From: an uncultured Mycoplasma sp.
GTDB taxonomy: Bacteria > Bacillota_I > Bacilli_A > RF39 > UBA660
DNA: 64,000 bases
Assembly (NCBI GenBank): GCA_902493595.1
Contig: CABUPU010000002.1
Coordinates: forward strand, 105,079 to 169,078
Reading direction: 5' to 3'
Shown: piece after piece, positions 34,753 to 44,711 of the stretch
Layout of the letters: each line of letters begins with the position of its first letter
How positions within the stretch are numbered: the first letter of the stretch is position 1
Program-made: the position numbers and the translations under genes
The notes under the pieces: model-generated
What the model saw: only the letters and a program-made list of their open reading frames with translations
Databases searched by the model: none
Told to the model about the DNA's origin: nothing

Positions 34753-34828
34753 TGGTGGGCTGTTAGGGATTCGAACCCTAGACCCACTGATTAAGAGTCA
34801 GTTGCTCTACCAACTGAGCTAACAGCCC
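34753..34828 (-). tRNA. tRNA-Lys(CTT)
   Basis: 76 bases with CCA. Acceptor GGGCTGT pairs with ACAGCCC. Loop CTCTTAA gives anticodon CTT. T loop TTCGAAT. Confidence 0.96.
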
Positions 34829-34890
34829 ATTGAATTATAATTTAATAACTCGCACAAATTAAGTATACCACATTTTCAAAAAAAATAAAT

Positions 34891-34916
34891 AAAAAAAATG
34901 CAATTTCTTGCATTTT
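34891..34916 (-). terminator. Terminator of the DUF2207 gene
   Basis: On the - strand AAAATGCAA, loop GAAA, TTGCATTTT, then T-rich sequence. Confidence 0.75.
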
Positions 34917-34930
34917 CTGTGAAAAAAGTA

Positions 34931-36643
34931 TTATCTACTTCCTCCACCTCCGGAAGATCCACCTCCACCAAAGGAGCCTCCCCCTCCGCCTCCTGAGGAA
35001 AATCCACCGCCACCAGATGAGTAACTTTGAGCAGCACTTCTTGCGGCACTTGCAGCATTTACTGAACGAGTTGTCATACTATTAATTAAAACTAAAGTAT
35101 TTAAATCTAAATTATTTCTTTCAAGTTCTTGTTCAATATATTCTGGATATAAATTTTTAAGTTGTTTAGATACTTTATCGGCCATACCAAATAAATAAGC
35201 AAACATTAAATATTCATCCCATATTTTAACCTCTAAAGTTTCTTTTGTGTCCATTTTAGCAAATTCATTAAAGAATAGTTTTAAACCAAATAGTCTTTGA
35301 CTATCTTCGTATATTGATTCATCCATAATCTTCTTTGCTTTAGTATCTTTTTTATTAATCTTTTTATAAATTTTACCTTCAGCTTCTAAAGATTTAATTT
35401 TCTCATTAACTTGTCTTGTAAATATACTAAAGAACTTTGAATAATTATTTTTACAGTATTTTTCAAGTTCTTTACTTTCAAGATAACCATCTCCTGACGC
35501 TTTATACATAATATCAAATAATTCTTGTTCAACTTTTTCAGTAAACTCAGGCTTACTAGTTAAATCTAATACACTTTCTTCTTTTCTAGTACCATCATTA
35601 CGTTTAATATATCTAACTTTATCTTCTTTGATCCATTTAAGAATGATTGCTCCAATTATATTTCCTTCTTTATAACCAAATTTATTTAAATAAATAAGGG
35701 TATTTGCATAATAAATATCTTTATTACAAGGAATATCTCTAAATATTGGCGTATTATTCTTATCAATTTTTTTATTATCTTTGTAACCAAAGTCAGGTTT
35801 AGTACACATTACAGCAATCCAAACAAATAATGCAAATGGAAATACTGTAGAAATACTATTTTTTATAATATACCATATTTTTCCTAATGCACTTAAATTT
35901 GAATACTCATTATCTAAATCATAATCATAGTCAAATTTGCCTTCATCATTCATATCTTTTACATCATCAAAAGTTTCAAATTGTGAATATGTAACTAAGT
36001 TTTCAAAAGTGCCTTTTGGAAATTTTGCCTGAAGTACAACATAGTTTGTACCCATATCTCCTTCATTAGACATTTGAATCATACCATCTTTTACATAAGC
36101 ATAACCTTTGTATCCATATCCCCATACATCTAAAGTATCAGGAAATGAATAAAAACTTTTTATATTAACTGTAAAGTTTTCCCAATTTGTTGAACTATTT
36201 TGATATTCAAATATACGCCAAGAGATAACATCAGCATCACTTGTAGTAAATACAAAATTTGTAATAGTATATTTAATTACAAAAGTATGCCTTTTATAAT
36301 CTGTTTTACCAAAGCATAACTCCATACCATTATTCACATAATTTATTCCATAATAACCTGCTTTTTGACTTATACTTTCATCAATGTTCCAACTTTTAAA
36401 TTTTAAATCTTTACCATCCATTGTAACAGTGTAGTTTAAAATTTCACTTTGACCAAGATTAGTAAGGGGAATATACCACTCTGTACCATCCTGCCCTTTT
36501 ACATCCCAAGTTTCAGTAACATTTGCACTACCATCTTTATTAATATAAATATCGGCATTTTTTGAATAAATATCATTTTTAGCAAATACTAAAACTGGAA
36601 ATAATATTAAAATAATAAATAATAATAAATTTCTTTTTCTCAT
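34931..36643 (-). CDS. DUF2207-family membrane protein with Gly-rich tail
   Basis: About 570 residues from ATG 36643 (GGAAGG upstream). Signal peptide, then an extracytoplasmic beta domain (IYSKNADIYINKDGSANVTETWDV ... TNFVFT), a membrane span near residue 260, a long cytoplasmic helical domain, and a C-terminal run of Gly/Ser (SSGGGGFSSGGGGGG). DUF2207 proteins typically sit next to lemA, as here, and the pair is thought to work in the envelope. No catalytic role is known. Confidence 0.85.
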   Translation of the reverse strand: MRKRNLLLFIILILFPVLVFAKNDIYSKNADIYINKDGSANVTETWDVKGQDGTEWYIPLTNLGQSEILNYTVTMDGKDLKFKSWNIDESISQKAGYYGINYVNNGMELCFGKTDYKRHTFVIKYTITNFVFTTSDADVISWRIFEYQNSSTNWENFTVNIKSFYSFPDTLDVWGYGYKGYAYVKDGMIQMSNEGDMGTNYVVLQAKFPKGTFENLVTYSQFETFDDVKDMNDEGKFDYDYDLDNEYSNLSALGKIWYIIKNSISTVFPFALFVWIAVMCTKPDFGYKDNKKIDKNNTPIFRDIPCNKDIYYANTLIYLNKFGYKEGNIIGAIILKWIKEDKVRYIKRNDGTRKEESVLDLTSKPEFTEKVEQELFDIMYKASGDGYLESKELEKYCKNNYSKFFSIFTRQVNEKIKSLEAEGKIYKKINKKDTKAKKIMDESIYEDSQRLFGLKLFFNEFAKMDTKETLEVKIWDEYLMFAYLFGMADKVSKQLKNLYPEYIEQELERNNLDLNTLVLINSMTTRSVNAASAARSAAQSYSSGGGGFSSGGGGGGSFGGGGSSGGGGSR

Positions 36644-36655
36644 AAACCTTCCTAT

Positions 36656-36679
36656 TAAAAAAGGCATTTTGCAATGCCT
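36656..36679 (-). terminator. Terminator between lemA and the DUF2207 gene
   Basis: On the - strand AGGCATT, loop GCAA, AATGCCT, then TTTTT. It overlaps the lemA stop and lies before the DUF2207 ribosome binding site, so it may lower expression of the second gene. Confidence 0.7.
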
Positions 36680-37232
36680 AGAATTTTACTTGTACATTTT
36701 TTCTTTCGTCAGCACTTGCCTCAAAAAATTTCTCTTTTTCAAAATGGAACATACTAGCAATTATACTACTAGGAAAAAGTTCAATCTTGTTATTGTAAGA
36801 AAGTACTGAATCATTATAAAATTGTCTAGCATAAGTAATTTTTTCTTCACATGTAGTAAGTTCTTTCTGAAGTGATAAAAAACTTTCATTTGCTTTTAAA
36901 TCAGGATAACTTTCCGCTAAAGCAAAAAGTTTATTAACTGCAGCAGTAAGCTGTCCATCTGCTTTTAATTGATCTTCAGGAGTCGAAGCAGATAAATATG
37001 TATTTCTAGCTTTGACAACATCCTCTAAAGTAGATTTTTCATGTTTAGCATATCCTTTTACAGTTTCAACTAAATTAGGTATTAAATCAAATCTTCTTTT
37101 AAGTTGAACATCAATTTGGCTTAATTGGTCTTTAACCTTGTTTCTTAAAACTACTAATGCATTTCTTGTATTAATTACGTATAAAGCAATTATTACAACT
37201 AAAACTATAATAACAATTAACACTATATTCAT
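36678..37232 (-). CDS. lemA: LemA family protein
   Basis: 184 residues: one N-terminal membrane span (IVLIVIIVLVVIIALYVIN) and a long four-helix cytoplasmic or surface domain with the family block RRFDLIPNLVETVKGYAKHE and LFALAESYPDLKANESF. AGGAGG precedes the ATG. It is paired with the DUF2207 protein downstream. Confidence 0.93.
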   Translation of the reverse strand: MNIVLIVIIVLVVIIALYVINTRNALVVLRNKVKDQLSQIDVQLKRRFDLIPNLVETVKGYAKHEKSTLEDVVKARNTYLSASTPEDQLKADGQLTAAVNKLFALAESYPDLKANESFLSLQKELTTCEEKITYARQFYNDSVLSYNNKIELFPSSIIASMFHFEKEKFFEASADERKNVQVKF

Positions 37233-37292
37233 TTTGTCCTCCTATCTAAATTAAGTATATTATATTTTATACTTTTTTTCAATTAAATATTA

Positions 37293-37332
37293 AAAAAAGT
37301 TTAGACTTTACATTTCTAAACTTCTATTTTTT
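37293..37332 (-). terminator. Terminator, copy 1 of a 40-bp duplicate
   Basis: On the - strand AAGTTTAGA, loop, TCTAAACTT, then TTTTT. A 40-bp identical copy occurs at 38063-38102. It overlaps the end of the gene at 37324. Confidence 0.75.
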
Positions 37333-37998
37333 CAATGTTCTTTCTAATGATGTAACGGGAACACAGTCTATTTTTGCATTTTGAGGAATTGTAATTTCTT
37401 TACCTGTTTTATGTTTAACAAAATTTTCAATATCTTCATCTATTAAATATATTAATTCAAATGGTAAACCAACTTGCCTAGAAATAAAGTTTCTAGTTGT
37501 GTCATTGAAACTGTAACTTTCGATATTTTCTTTATTTTTACCTATCACAATTAATTTATCAATCTCAGCATCATCAAAATATGTTCCATTTTGAAATTTT
37601 ACTATCTCTTCTTCTTTATTAATAAATGCCCACTGTAAAATTAAGAACTCTTTATCATCACCTTTAATAGTATAAAATACAGTTGGATCTCCATATTCTT
37701 TACTTAATATTGAATAAAAGTCACTTAATGCAGCCATTTTCTCTCCAATTGAACTACCACGATAGTTAGAGCCTACGCCTATTCTTAAAAATTCATTCTC
37801 TGAAAATTTAAAATAAAAAGGAATGTATTGCCCATTAAATATATATTCTCCATTGTTCCTTCTATAAGAAGATAAATACTTTCCACTAGGAACTTCTTGA
37901 TATGTAGAACCCCAAAATTCAATTTTGTTTTCTAACTCTTTTTTTAGTTTTCCTGCTAATAGATAACAATCTTCTGTTTTTGAATAAAATTCGTTCAT
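37324..37998 (-). CDS. Hypothetical cytoplasmic protein
   Basis: About 224 residues from ATG 37998, set by AGGAGG just upstream; the frame is open 14 codons more. No membrane span or signal. It is acidic with aromatic-rich segments (FEFWGSTYQE-like, YIPFYFKFSENEFLRIGVGSNYRG). I recognise no family. It follows the 1,081-residue gene on the same strand and shares its terminator sequence. Confidence 0.55.
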   Translation of the reverse strand: MNEFYSKTEDCYLLAGKLKKELENKIEFWGSTYQEVPSGKYLSSYRRNNGEYIFNGQYIPFYFKFSENEFLRIGVGSNYRGSSIGEKMAALSDFYSILSKEYGDPTVFYTIKGDDKEFLILQWAFINKEEEIVKFQNGTYFDDAEIDKLIVIGKNKENIESYSFNDTTRNFISRQVGLPFELIYLIDEDIENFVKHKTGKEITIPQNAKIDCVPVTSLERTLKK

Positions 37999-38062
37999 TA
38001 TAACCTCCTGAATAACTACAAGTAGTATAACATAAATCATATATAATTTAAACCTATAAATT

Positions 38063-38102
38063 AAAAAAGTTTAGACTTTACATTTCTAAACTTCTATTTT
38101 TT
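38063..38102 (-). terminator. Terminator, copy 2 of a 40-bp duplicate
   Basis: Identical over 40 bp to 37293-37332. Here the left arm also encodes the last codons of the large gene (ending RSLEM). Confidence 0.75.
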
Positions 38103-41100
38103 TCCTCAAGCATTTCAATATAACCATTTACATTAGCATTTAACTTTGTAACATCAATGTTTGGCATATTATTAAGTCTTTCAAGCATAATTTTAGTTTG
38201 TTCAACATTTTGTGCAAGGATTGCTTGAAAAAGACCAATTACATCATTTGTAATTTGCATAGCATTATTATTTGATATAAATCCCGTACCAATTATAACC
38301 TCACTACCTATTAAAGGTATTAAATCATCTCTTGCCATTTCTAAAGCATTTATTGTAATAAAATGATTAACAATTGCGGCATTAATTTTATATAATTCTT
38401 GGTTTAAAAGCGAGCTTGTAACATTAAATCTTTTATTTTTTTCTTTCATAATAGTTTTCATTGAATTTACCTCTAAAAAGGAAGCATATTCAAAAGTATC
38501 TTTAGGATTTAACTTACTAAGTCTTTCATTTAATAAAGCAAGTGCTTCACTAGATTTATTAACATATTCTAGATTTTTAGCAAAATAAACTGATATATAT
38601 TTTCTTACTAAATCAAATGTTAAAAGTTCTTTTGACAAAATAACAATGTTTTTATTAATTGCCTCTTTTAAAGTGGGAACATCAGTAATAGTTTTTTCTT
38701 CTTCATAAGGCTCAAATAATGATGCCCAAAATCCCTTTTTGCGTTTGTTTTTCTTTGATAATAAATCATTTATAGTTTGAATTGATAATGCACTACTATC
38801 GCTTTCAAGGGCTTTTCTTTCCTCACTTGTAACAAGTTCATATTCTCCATTTAAGGCATCACCAAATTTCATAATTTCACTTAAACTATCAATATTAACT
38901 TCCTCAATTGGAATGCTTTGCAAGTTTTCAATAGTTTCACTAAGTGATGGTATATATTTTTTAGTTTCTTTAAGTTCATATAAAAGTGCCTTTTTATTCG
39001 TAATTAATTCATCAAAATAACCGTCTGTAATTAAATTAATTAATATATTTTGAATACTATTTTTATATTTATGGCCATTATTTTGAATTGTGAAGTAGTC
39101 CTCTAAAGCTACTAAATTTGCTAAATTAATTTCATTATAAGTAAGCTTACTATTAATAAATCCAAATTTTTTTGATAAACTTTCTTTAGTAATTCCATAT
39201 TTTCCTAAAGCCTCTTGATAAAAATCAAGTGTATTATTATCAAAATTCATAGCTACAAAATCATATAAAATATTTACTTTTATATCAGTTAAATTTATCA
39301 TACAAAGTTTATTAAGGAGTTGTTTTGTAGAATCGCAAGCATTATCATTTGGCATACATAATAATTTTTGATATTCATCATATTTTTTCTTAGTTGCTAC
39401 CATAATAACCTCATTATCAATATTACTTTTAATTTCCTTTATAGTTTTACCCATAAATATTTTTTTCAAAATTAAACTATTATCTTTTTCTTTTTCAAAA
39501 AGTTTATATAAAGTATATAATAAATCATCATCTAAATATGAACCAAATACTTTTTCTACCTCAACAGGGTGATTAATATCATTAATTTTTTGCTTTAAAG
39601 TTGTGCTTTCATTTCCATTAGAAATATTTATATTAATTAGGTTTTCTACCTCACTATATAAACTAAAATTAACATTATAAACATCACCTAAGGCCTCATT
39701 AATGATATTTTCATTTAAAACGGTATTTTTTATAGTATCAATCGTTGGTATATATAATGTAATAAGTTCTAATGTAATCAATATTGATAGTACTTTTAAA
39801 TCAGTTTGTGATAAGGTACTATTTACTACATCAGAATTTCTTAACTTATCATATATTTCATAAGAGGTATTTAAAAAATCAATATATATTTTATCTTTAC
39901 CTTTATAAATTCTTTCATAAGATGCTTCGGTTTCTTTTATTTCAATAAGTTTATAGTAATTATTAATATCACTTTCTATATTATTTGTTTTATTTTCAGC
40001 AAATTCATTAAATAAATTAATTATAAAATCACTACTTGTCATAAATTTTAATTTATCTTTTGCATCTTTATAGCCTATTAACACTTCATTTAAATATGTT
40101 TGAAAGTCTATATCTTGTGAGTCATTTAATACAATACTATATTTAGATAAAATCATATCTAAAGTAATACCATTTTCTAAAAAATATTTTGATAGTTTGC
40201 CACCTTTTTGATAATCAAATATAATAAGCGTTAAGTACATATTATCATCAGGGTAAATCCTTTTATTTTGGGTATTAATGCTATTATACATCGAACATAT
40301 TAATTGATAATCACCTTTTTCTTTTGGAGGAATATCAGAGTAAAAGTTAGAGATAATTTCCTCTTTTGAGGGAGTGAGTAAAATACTTTTTGCTTTTTCT
40401 TTAGTAAGTCCTGCACTTAAAAATATTTTTTCAACCTCTACAGAATTAGTTACCTTCCTATCAAACAATGCTAAAAATAACTCATTTATATTTTTATATT
40501 TTAAATATTTTTCAAAATAATATTTTACTAGTGTACAATCTACCTTTTCATTTTCTATAAAAGTATTATATTTTTCTTTATTTACAATATCAAATTCATA
40601 AGAGGAAAGTTTACTTTGAATTTCTTTACAAGAACTAGTTAAAAGAATAGACATCAAAATTGTAATACTTGATAAGTAATTGTAATCACTAATGTTATCT
40701 TTTGCTTTTTGAAATATTATGGAGGCGTTTTCTACTACTTTAATAACATCAATACTTGCCTCTTCATATAAATTATTTCTTATTTCACTTAAATACTTTT
40801 TTTCAATTTCATTCATTTTAGTATTATTTGGAAGTGTTTCTAATGCTTTTTGTAATGATATTAAATACAATTCTGTAATTTCTGTTTCATTGTAAATCTT
40901 TGTTAAAGCTCTATTAAATATTCTTAATGGTGAAAGAGTTAAATAATCTATTTCTTTATCTAAAAAGGAAAAGTAGTCAATATATTTCTTATAAAGCGTT
41001 GCTTCACTTGAACCTTTTTCAAGTGGACATACTTCTATATTACCAAGTTCATTTTCTATATGATTAAAATTTTGATAATATATGTCCCTTGTTAAAAAGC

Positions 41101-41323
41101 CTTTTGAATAAGAACTATATACTGTAGTATTTAATATTTTAATCATTATAGATAATATTTTAATTTCATCACCTGTAATGAAGTTTTTCTTATAATAACC
41201 ATCTAAACCTTTGATTTTAACAAAAAAAGAAGCATTCTCATAAAAATTTAGACGATCTAATACTGTAAATACAAAATCTTTTGTTTCTTTTGGAACAAGT
41301 TCCATAAATTTTTGATAATTCAT
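38078..41323 (-). CDS. Large helical orphan protein
   Basis: About 1,081 residues from ATG 41323, which GGGGGTA precedes. It appears all-helical and soluble with no signal peptide, transmembrane span, Walker or metal motif. Residues about 870-1,080 (KGFWASLFEPYEEEKT, then long amphipathic helices and NALEMARDDLIPLIGSEVIIG) look like a separate domain that vaguely recalls TelA/toxic-anion-resistance helices; that is weak. The size and intact frame argue for a real structural or scaffold role. Confidence 0.6.
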   Translation of the reverse strand: MNYQKFMELVPKETKDFVFTVLDRLNFYENASFFVKIKGLDGYYKKNFITGDEIKILSIMIKILNTTVYSSYSKGFLTRDIYYQNFNHIENELGNIEVCPLEKGSSEATLYKKYIDYFSFLDKEIDYLTLSPLRIFNRALTKIYNETEITELYLISLQKALETLPNNTKMNEIEKKYLSEIRNNLYEEASIDVIKVVENASIIFQKAKDNISDYNYLSSITILMSILLTSSCKEIQSKLSSYEFDIVNKEKYNTFIENEKVDCTLVKYYFEKYLKYKNINELFLALFDRKVTNSVEVEKIFLSAGLTKEKAKSILLTPSKEEIISNFYSDIPPKEKGDYQLICSMYNSINTQNKRIYPDDNMYLTLIIFDYQKGGKLSKYFLENGITLDMILSKYSIVLNDSQDIDFQTYLNEVLIGYKDAKDKLKFMTSSDFIINLFNEFAENKTNNIESDINNYYKLIEIKETEASYERIYKGKDKIYIDFLNTSYEIYDKLRNSDVVNSTLSQTDLKVLSILITLELITLYIPTIDTIKNTVLNENIINEALGDVYNVNFSLYSEVENLININISNGNESTTLKQKINDINHPVEVEKVFGSYLDDDLLYTLYKLFEKEKDNSLILKKIFMGKTIKEIKSNIDNEVIMVATKKKYDEYQKLLCMPNDNACDSTKQLLNKLCMINLTDIKVNILYDFVAMNFDNNTLDFYQEALGKYGITKESLSKKFGFINSKLTYNEINLANLVALEDYFTIQNNGHKYKNSIQNILINLITDGYFDELITNKKALLYELKETKKYIPSLSETIENLQSIPIEEVNIDSLSEIMKFGDALNGEYELVTSEERKALESDSSALSIQTINDLLSKKNKRKKGFWASLFEPYEEEKTITDVPTLKEAINKNIVILSKELLTFDLVRKYISVYFAKNLEYVNKSSEALALLNERLSKLNPKDTFEYASFLEVNSMKTIMKEKNKRFNVTSSLLNQELYKINAAIVNHFITINALEMARDDLIPLIGSEVIIGTGFISNNNAMQITNDVIGLFQAILAQNVEQTKIMLERLNNMPNIDVTKLNANVNGYIEMLEEKNRSLEM

Positions 41324-41375
41324 AATTACCCCCATAAAGTGAGATTATTGTACCATAAAAAAAGAGTAAATTCAA

Positions 41376-42110
41376 TTACCCTAATATAATAAATTTTATA
41401 AATGCAAACACTTCCCTTAAAAGATTATTAGGAAGGTAATAACTATTAGATTTCGAGGGGATACCTACAGCATTAACTTTATACTTCTTTCCTATCAAAA
41501 GTGCTCTATACATATGAAAATTATTTGTAACTATTCCTATTGATTTATTATCACGGGTTATTTTTTTAGAGTTGATTAAGTTTTCTTTAGTAGTATTACT
41601 TTTATCCTCAATAATAATTCTTTCTTCATTAATACCATTATTTACTAAATATTCTTTCATAACACTTGCTTCGGTAGCAGGTTCATTTATGCCTTTCCCA
41701 CCAGAAACTATTACTAAAGTATTATCATTTTCTTTTAAATAACTTACTGCTCTATCAAGTCGATATCTTAAAACTACACTAGGGCCACTTTCTTTAACTT
41801 GAGCACCTAAAACAATAATATAATCCAAGTTTTTTACAGGTTTAACATTCATTTTACTTATAATCAAACTAAGAATAACTAAAAATATACAAATTCCAAT
41901 AGAACATACCCAAATAAAAATTTTTTTAAAAACTTTATATCTTTCAAATACTTTAAAGTAAATAAGTAAATCTATAATAATAAAAAATGTACTAATTAAA
42001 AACCAAATTAAGTAAAAAAGAGTACCTGAATTTACATTTAAAATAGATATTCCATATAAAAATGATATAATACTTAAAATAATATTAATAATAAAAAATA
42101 CTTTCTTCAT
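41376..42110 (-). CDS. YdcF/SanA-family (DUF218) membrane protein
   Basis: 244 residues: three or four N-terminal hydrophobic segments, then a DUF218 domain with DYIIVLGAQVKESGPS, LVIVSGGKGINEPATEA, IIIEDKSNTTKENL and VTNNFHMYRALLIGKK. The family includes ElyC and SanA, which affect envelope polysaccharide metabolism. The exact reaction is unknown. Confidence 0.88.
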   Translation of the reverse strand: MKKVFFIINIILSIISFLYGISILNVNSGTLFYLIWFLISTFFIIIDLLIYFKVFERYKVFKKIFIWVCSIGICIFLVILSLIISKMNVKPVKNLDYIIVLGAQVKESGPSVVLRYRLDRAVSYLKENDNTLVIVSGGKGINEPATEASVMKEYLVNNGINEERIIIEDKSNTTKENLINSKKITRDNKSIGIVTNNFHMYRALLIGKKYKVNAVGIPSKSNSYYLPNNLLREVFAFIKFIILG

Positions 42111-42145
42111 AACAATAGTTTATCATAATAATTAAAATGATAAAA

Positions 42146-42664
42146 CTATCTTTTAGTATCTAAACCATATTTTTTAGTAATAGGATCTAAAAATAATTCA
42201 TTTTTGAGTGGCATAATTGTAAAAAGTAAATAAAAACTAAATATAATAAATAACATAATGCAACCAATATAATTTAAAATATATATTTCTTTAATATTTC
42301 TGATTATATAGAAAAATAAATAAGAACTAGTAAATATAGCAATATAAAATATTAAGATATCTATAATAAGAAAACTTCGTTTAAAAAGTAATTTAAAACC
42401 ATAAAAAAGTATTGGTATAATCAAGATTATCATAAGTAAACTTATTGATTTAGCAAAAAAATATGTACCAATTTTACCATATTTAAATCCATCAAAAATA
42501 CTAAATAAAAGTGCAGATGAAAGTCCCATCTTAATATGTTCCCACGTACTTTCATTAACTGCCGAAAAAATAGATGCAACTTTATTATGATTAAAATAAT
42601 CGTATGTAAAATGAAAAAGCGTGCCAATAATAGAAACAAATAAAAAACTAATAATTAAATCCAT
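42146..42664 (-). CDS. Multi-pass membrane protein with VNESTWEH motif (DUF6512-like)
   Basis: 172 residues with five hydrophobic spans. The N-terminal GTLFHFTYDYFNHNKVASI and VNESTWEHIKMG segment is the hallmark of a small family of Firmicute membrane proteins (DUF6512, as I recall). Function unknown. TATTAT lies 5 bases before the ATG and no ribosome binding site is visible. Confidence 0.75.
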   Translation of the reverse strand: MDLIISFLFVSIIGTLFHFTYDYFNHNKVASIFSAVNESTWEHIKMGLSSALLFSIFDGFKYGKIGTYFFAKSISLLMIILIIPILFYGFKLLFKRSFLIIDILIFYIAIFTSSYLFFYIIRNIKEIYILNYIGCIMLFIIFSFYLLFTIMPLKNELFLDPITKKYGLDTKR

Positions 42665-42676
42665 AATTAATAATAT

Positions 42677-42712
42677 GAAAAAAGTGCTACTTTATTCCAC
42701 TGTAACACTTTT
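42677..42712 (-). terminator. Terminator of glmS
   Basis: On the - strand AAAAGTGTTAC pairs with GTAGCACTTTT (one G-T), then TTC. It includes the last glmS codons. Confidence 0.7.
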
Positions 42713-44443
42713 AGCTAAATTTCTTGGTTTATCTATATCCTCACCTTTTAAAAGAGCAACATTATATGCAAGAAGTTGCAAACTTGCTACAATTAAAATA
42801 GGATCTATATAATTATTTATATGAGGCACTTTAATTTTATCATCATAAAAATCGCCATCAATATCTAAACTTGTAATAAATAAACTATATGCTCCCCTTG
42901 CATGAACCTCTTTTATATTACTAATTGTTTTTAAAGCAAGATTATCATCAGTTATTATTCCCATAACTGGAGTATCTTTTTCAATTAATGATATAGTACC
43001 ATGTTTAAGTTCTCCGGAAGCAAATGCAGATGAGTTTATATAACTTATTTCCTTTAACTTAAGACTTCCCTCTTCACATAAACCATAATCTATTCCCCTA
43101 CCAATAAAGAATGCATCTTTTTTAGTATATATTTTTTCTGCATATTTTTGAAAGTCTATAGCAAATACAGTTTCTAATGCTTCATTTATCTTATAAAACT
43201 TGCTTAAATCATTTATACCAGCCATTTTAAGAGCAATAAGTGTAAGAAGTAAATACTGGGCTGTAAATGCTTTTGTCGTGGCCACAGCTATTTCTGTTCC
43301 AGCTTTAATGTATAATACTTTACCTGCTTCTCTAGCAATCGAAGAACCCACTACATTAACAATTGCTAATGTATCTATACCATCACTTTTAGTAATTCTA
43401 AGAGCCTCTAAAGTGTCCGCAGTTTCTCCAGACTGAGAAATAAATACAACTAATGTATCTTTATCATAAAAATGTTTTTGATATCTAAATTCACTAGCTA
43501 AAAATACTTCACATTTGATATTTGCATAATTTTCAAATACTTTTTTAGCAATATCCGCAGTATAACTAGCACTTCCACATCCTACAAAATAAATATTTTT
43601 ATATTTTTTAAATTCAGGCATATTTTCATTAAACTTACCATCAGTTAAATAATAAGATAAAATATTATTAATAACCATTGGTTCTTCATGAATTTCCTTT
43701 AACATAAAATGTGGATAACCCTTAAGCATAACATCATTACTTGTTCCCTCAAAAGTTAATAGTTCTTTCTTTAATAGATTAAGATCACTATCATAAATAT
43801 ATTCTTTATCAGAAATTTTAACAATTTCATCATTTTCAAGCAAATAAAATTTATTTGTATATTTAAGTGCTGCAGTCATATCGGATACTAAAAAATATTC
43901 GTTATCGTTTTTAGCAAGTATTAAAGGTATATTTTTACGAACTCCATATAAAGTATCTGGTTCATCTTCATTAATTATTGCTAGTGCATAACTTCCCTTT
44001 ATATCAGTTTTAAGTTTTGCTAAAGTTTTAAGCATATCATGATTTTCATTATAAAGCTTATTTATATAAGCACATAATATTTCTGTATCAGTTTCACTTA
44101 ATAATTTTGTATCAATCTTTTCGCTTAATTCTTTATAATTTTCAATAATACCATTATGTACTAAAGTTATTTTACCTTGTTTATGAGGATGAGCATTTTT
44201 ATCAGTTACTCCCCCATGAGTTGCCCATCTTGTATGAGCAATACCAATATTTCCAAAGTCATCATTAGTAACTAAATTTTCAAGATTTTTAACCCTTCCT
44301 ATTGCTTTTTTAATAATAATTTTACCCCCATTTATATAAGCAAGTCCTGCTGAATCATAACCTCTATATTCTAAAGATTTTAAGCCATTTAATAAAACAG
44401 GAATGCTATTTTGATTACCCTTGTAACCTACAATTCCACACAT
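42692..44443 (-). CDS. glmS: Glucosamine-6-phosphate synthase
   Basis: 583 residues. N-terminal glutaminase domain starting MCGIVGYKG with Cys2 as nucleophile, RWATHGG and HNGIIENY; two SIS isomerase domains (FVGCGSASYTADIAKK, VVFISQSGETADTLEALR, ATTKAFTAQYLLL); C-terminal DKPRNLAKSVTVE. It makes glucosamine-6-phosphate from fructose-6-phosphate and glutamine for the cell wall. It is preceded by a glmS ribozyme, which gives feedback control by the product. Confidence 0.98.
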   Translation of the reverse strand: MCGIVGYKGNQNSIPVLLNGLKSLEYRGYDSAGLAYINGGKIIIKKAIGRVKNLENLVTNDDFGNIGIAHTRWATHGGVTDKNAHPHKQGKITLVHNGIIENYKELSEKIDTKLLSETDTEILCAYINKLYNENHDMLKTLAKLKTDIKGSYALAIINEDEPDTLYGVRKNIPLILAKNDNEYFLVSDMTAALKYTNKFYLLENDEIVKISDKEYIYDSDLNLLKKELLTFEGTSNDVMLKGYPHFMLKEIHEEPMVINNILSYYLTDGKFNENMPEFKKYKNIYFVGCGSASYTADIAKKVFENYANIKCEVFLASEFRYQKHFYDKDTLVVFISQSGETADTLEALRITKSDGIDTLAIVNVVGSSIAREAGKVLYIKAGTEIAVATTKAFTAQYLLLTLIALKMAGINDLSKFYKINEALETVFAIDFQKYAEKIYTKKDAFFIGRGIDYGLCEEGSLKLKEISYINSSAFASGELKHGTISLIEKDTPVMGIITDDNLALKTISNIKEVHARGAYSLFITSLDIDGDFYDDKIKVPHINNYIDPILIVASLQLLAYNVALLKGEDIDKPRNLAKSVTVE

Positions 44444-44508
44444 AAAAATTCCTTTCTTGTTTTATTAAATACCTCTTTGTTATAATTTTGATTTTATTTT
44501 TTTAAAGT

Positions 44509-44597
44509 ATTTTACGAAGTAAAACTTCTCCGCTTACACATCCGCTGATAAATCGATAATGTAAGTCCTCGTCACCTAAGTAGGCCATGCGCTATTA
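44509..44597 (-). ncRNA. glmS ribozyme riboswitch
   Basis: On the - strand, beginning at AGCGC (cleavage expected just before the G at 44592), then GGTGACGAGG, TTATCGATTTATCAGCGGAT and GTAAGCGG, which form the conserved P1-P2 core, and a final hairpin GTTTTAC-TTC-GTAAAA. Glucosamine-6-phosphate is the catalytic cofactor; cleavage leads to mRNA decay. It lies 66 bases before the glmS start. Confidence 0.92.
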
Positions 44598-44638
44598 CAA
44601 AAATTAACTCCTTTCACATTTTATAATTTATATATTAT

Positions 44639-44668
44639 ATTATAACATTTAATATATTGCATTTGCAA
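44639..44668 (-). promoter_or_regulatory. glmS promoter
   Basis: On the - strand TTGCAA (44668-44663), 18 bases, TATAAT (44644-44639). Its -35 overlaps a + strand -35. Confidence 0.75.
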
Positions 44669-44684
44669 ATAATTTTGATATAAT
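44657..44684 (+). promoter_or_regulatory. Promoter of the M3-like peptidase pair
   Basis: TTGCAT (44657-44662), 16 bases, TATAAT (44679-44684). It overlaps the divergent glmS promoter in the palindrome-like TTGCATTTGCAA. Confidence 0.65.
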
Positions 44685-44711
44685 AGACATTACCTATGTA
44701 AAGGAGATACA

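Noticed and set aside
34931..35058. Gly/Ser-rich coding repeat as a separate repeat element
   Set aside because: It is the normal Gly-rich C-terminal tail of DUF2207/TPM-type proteins.
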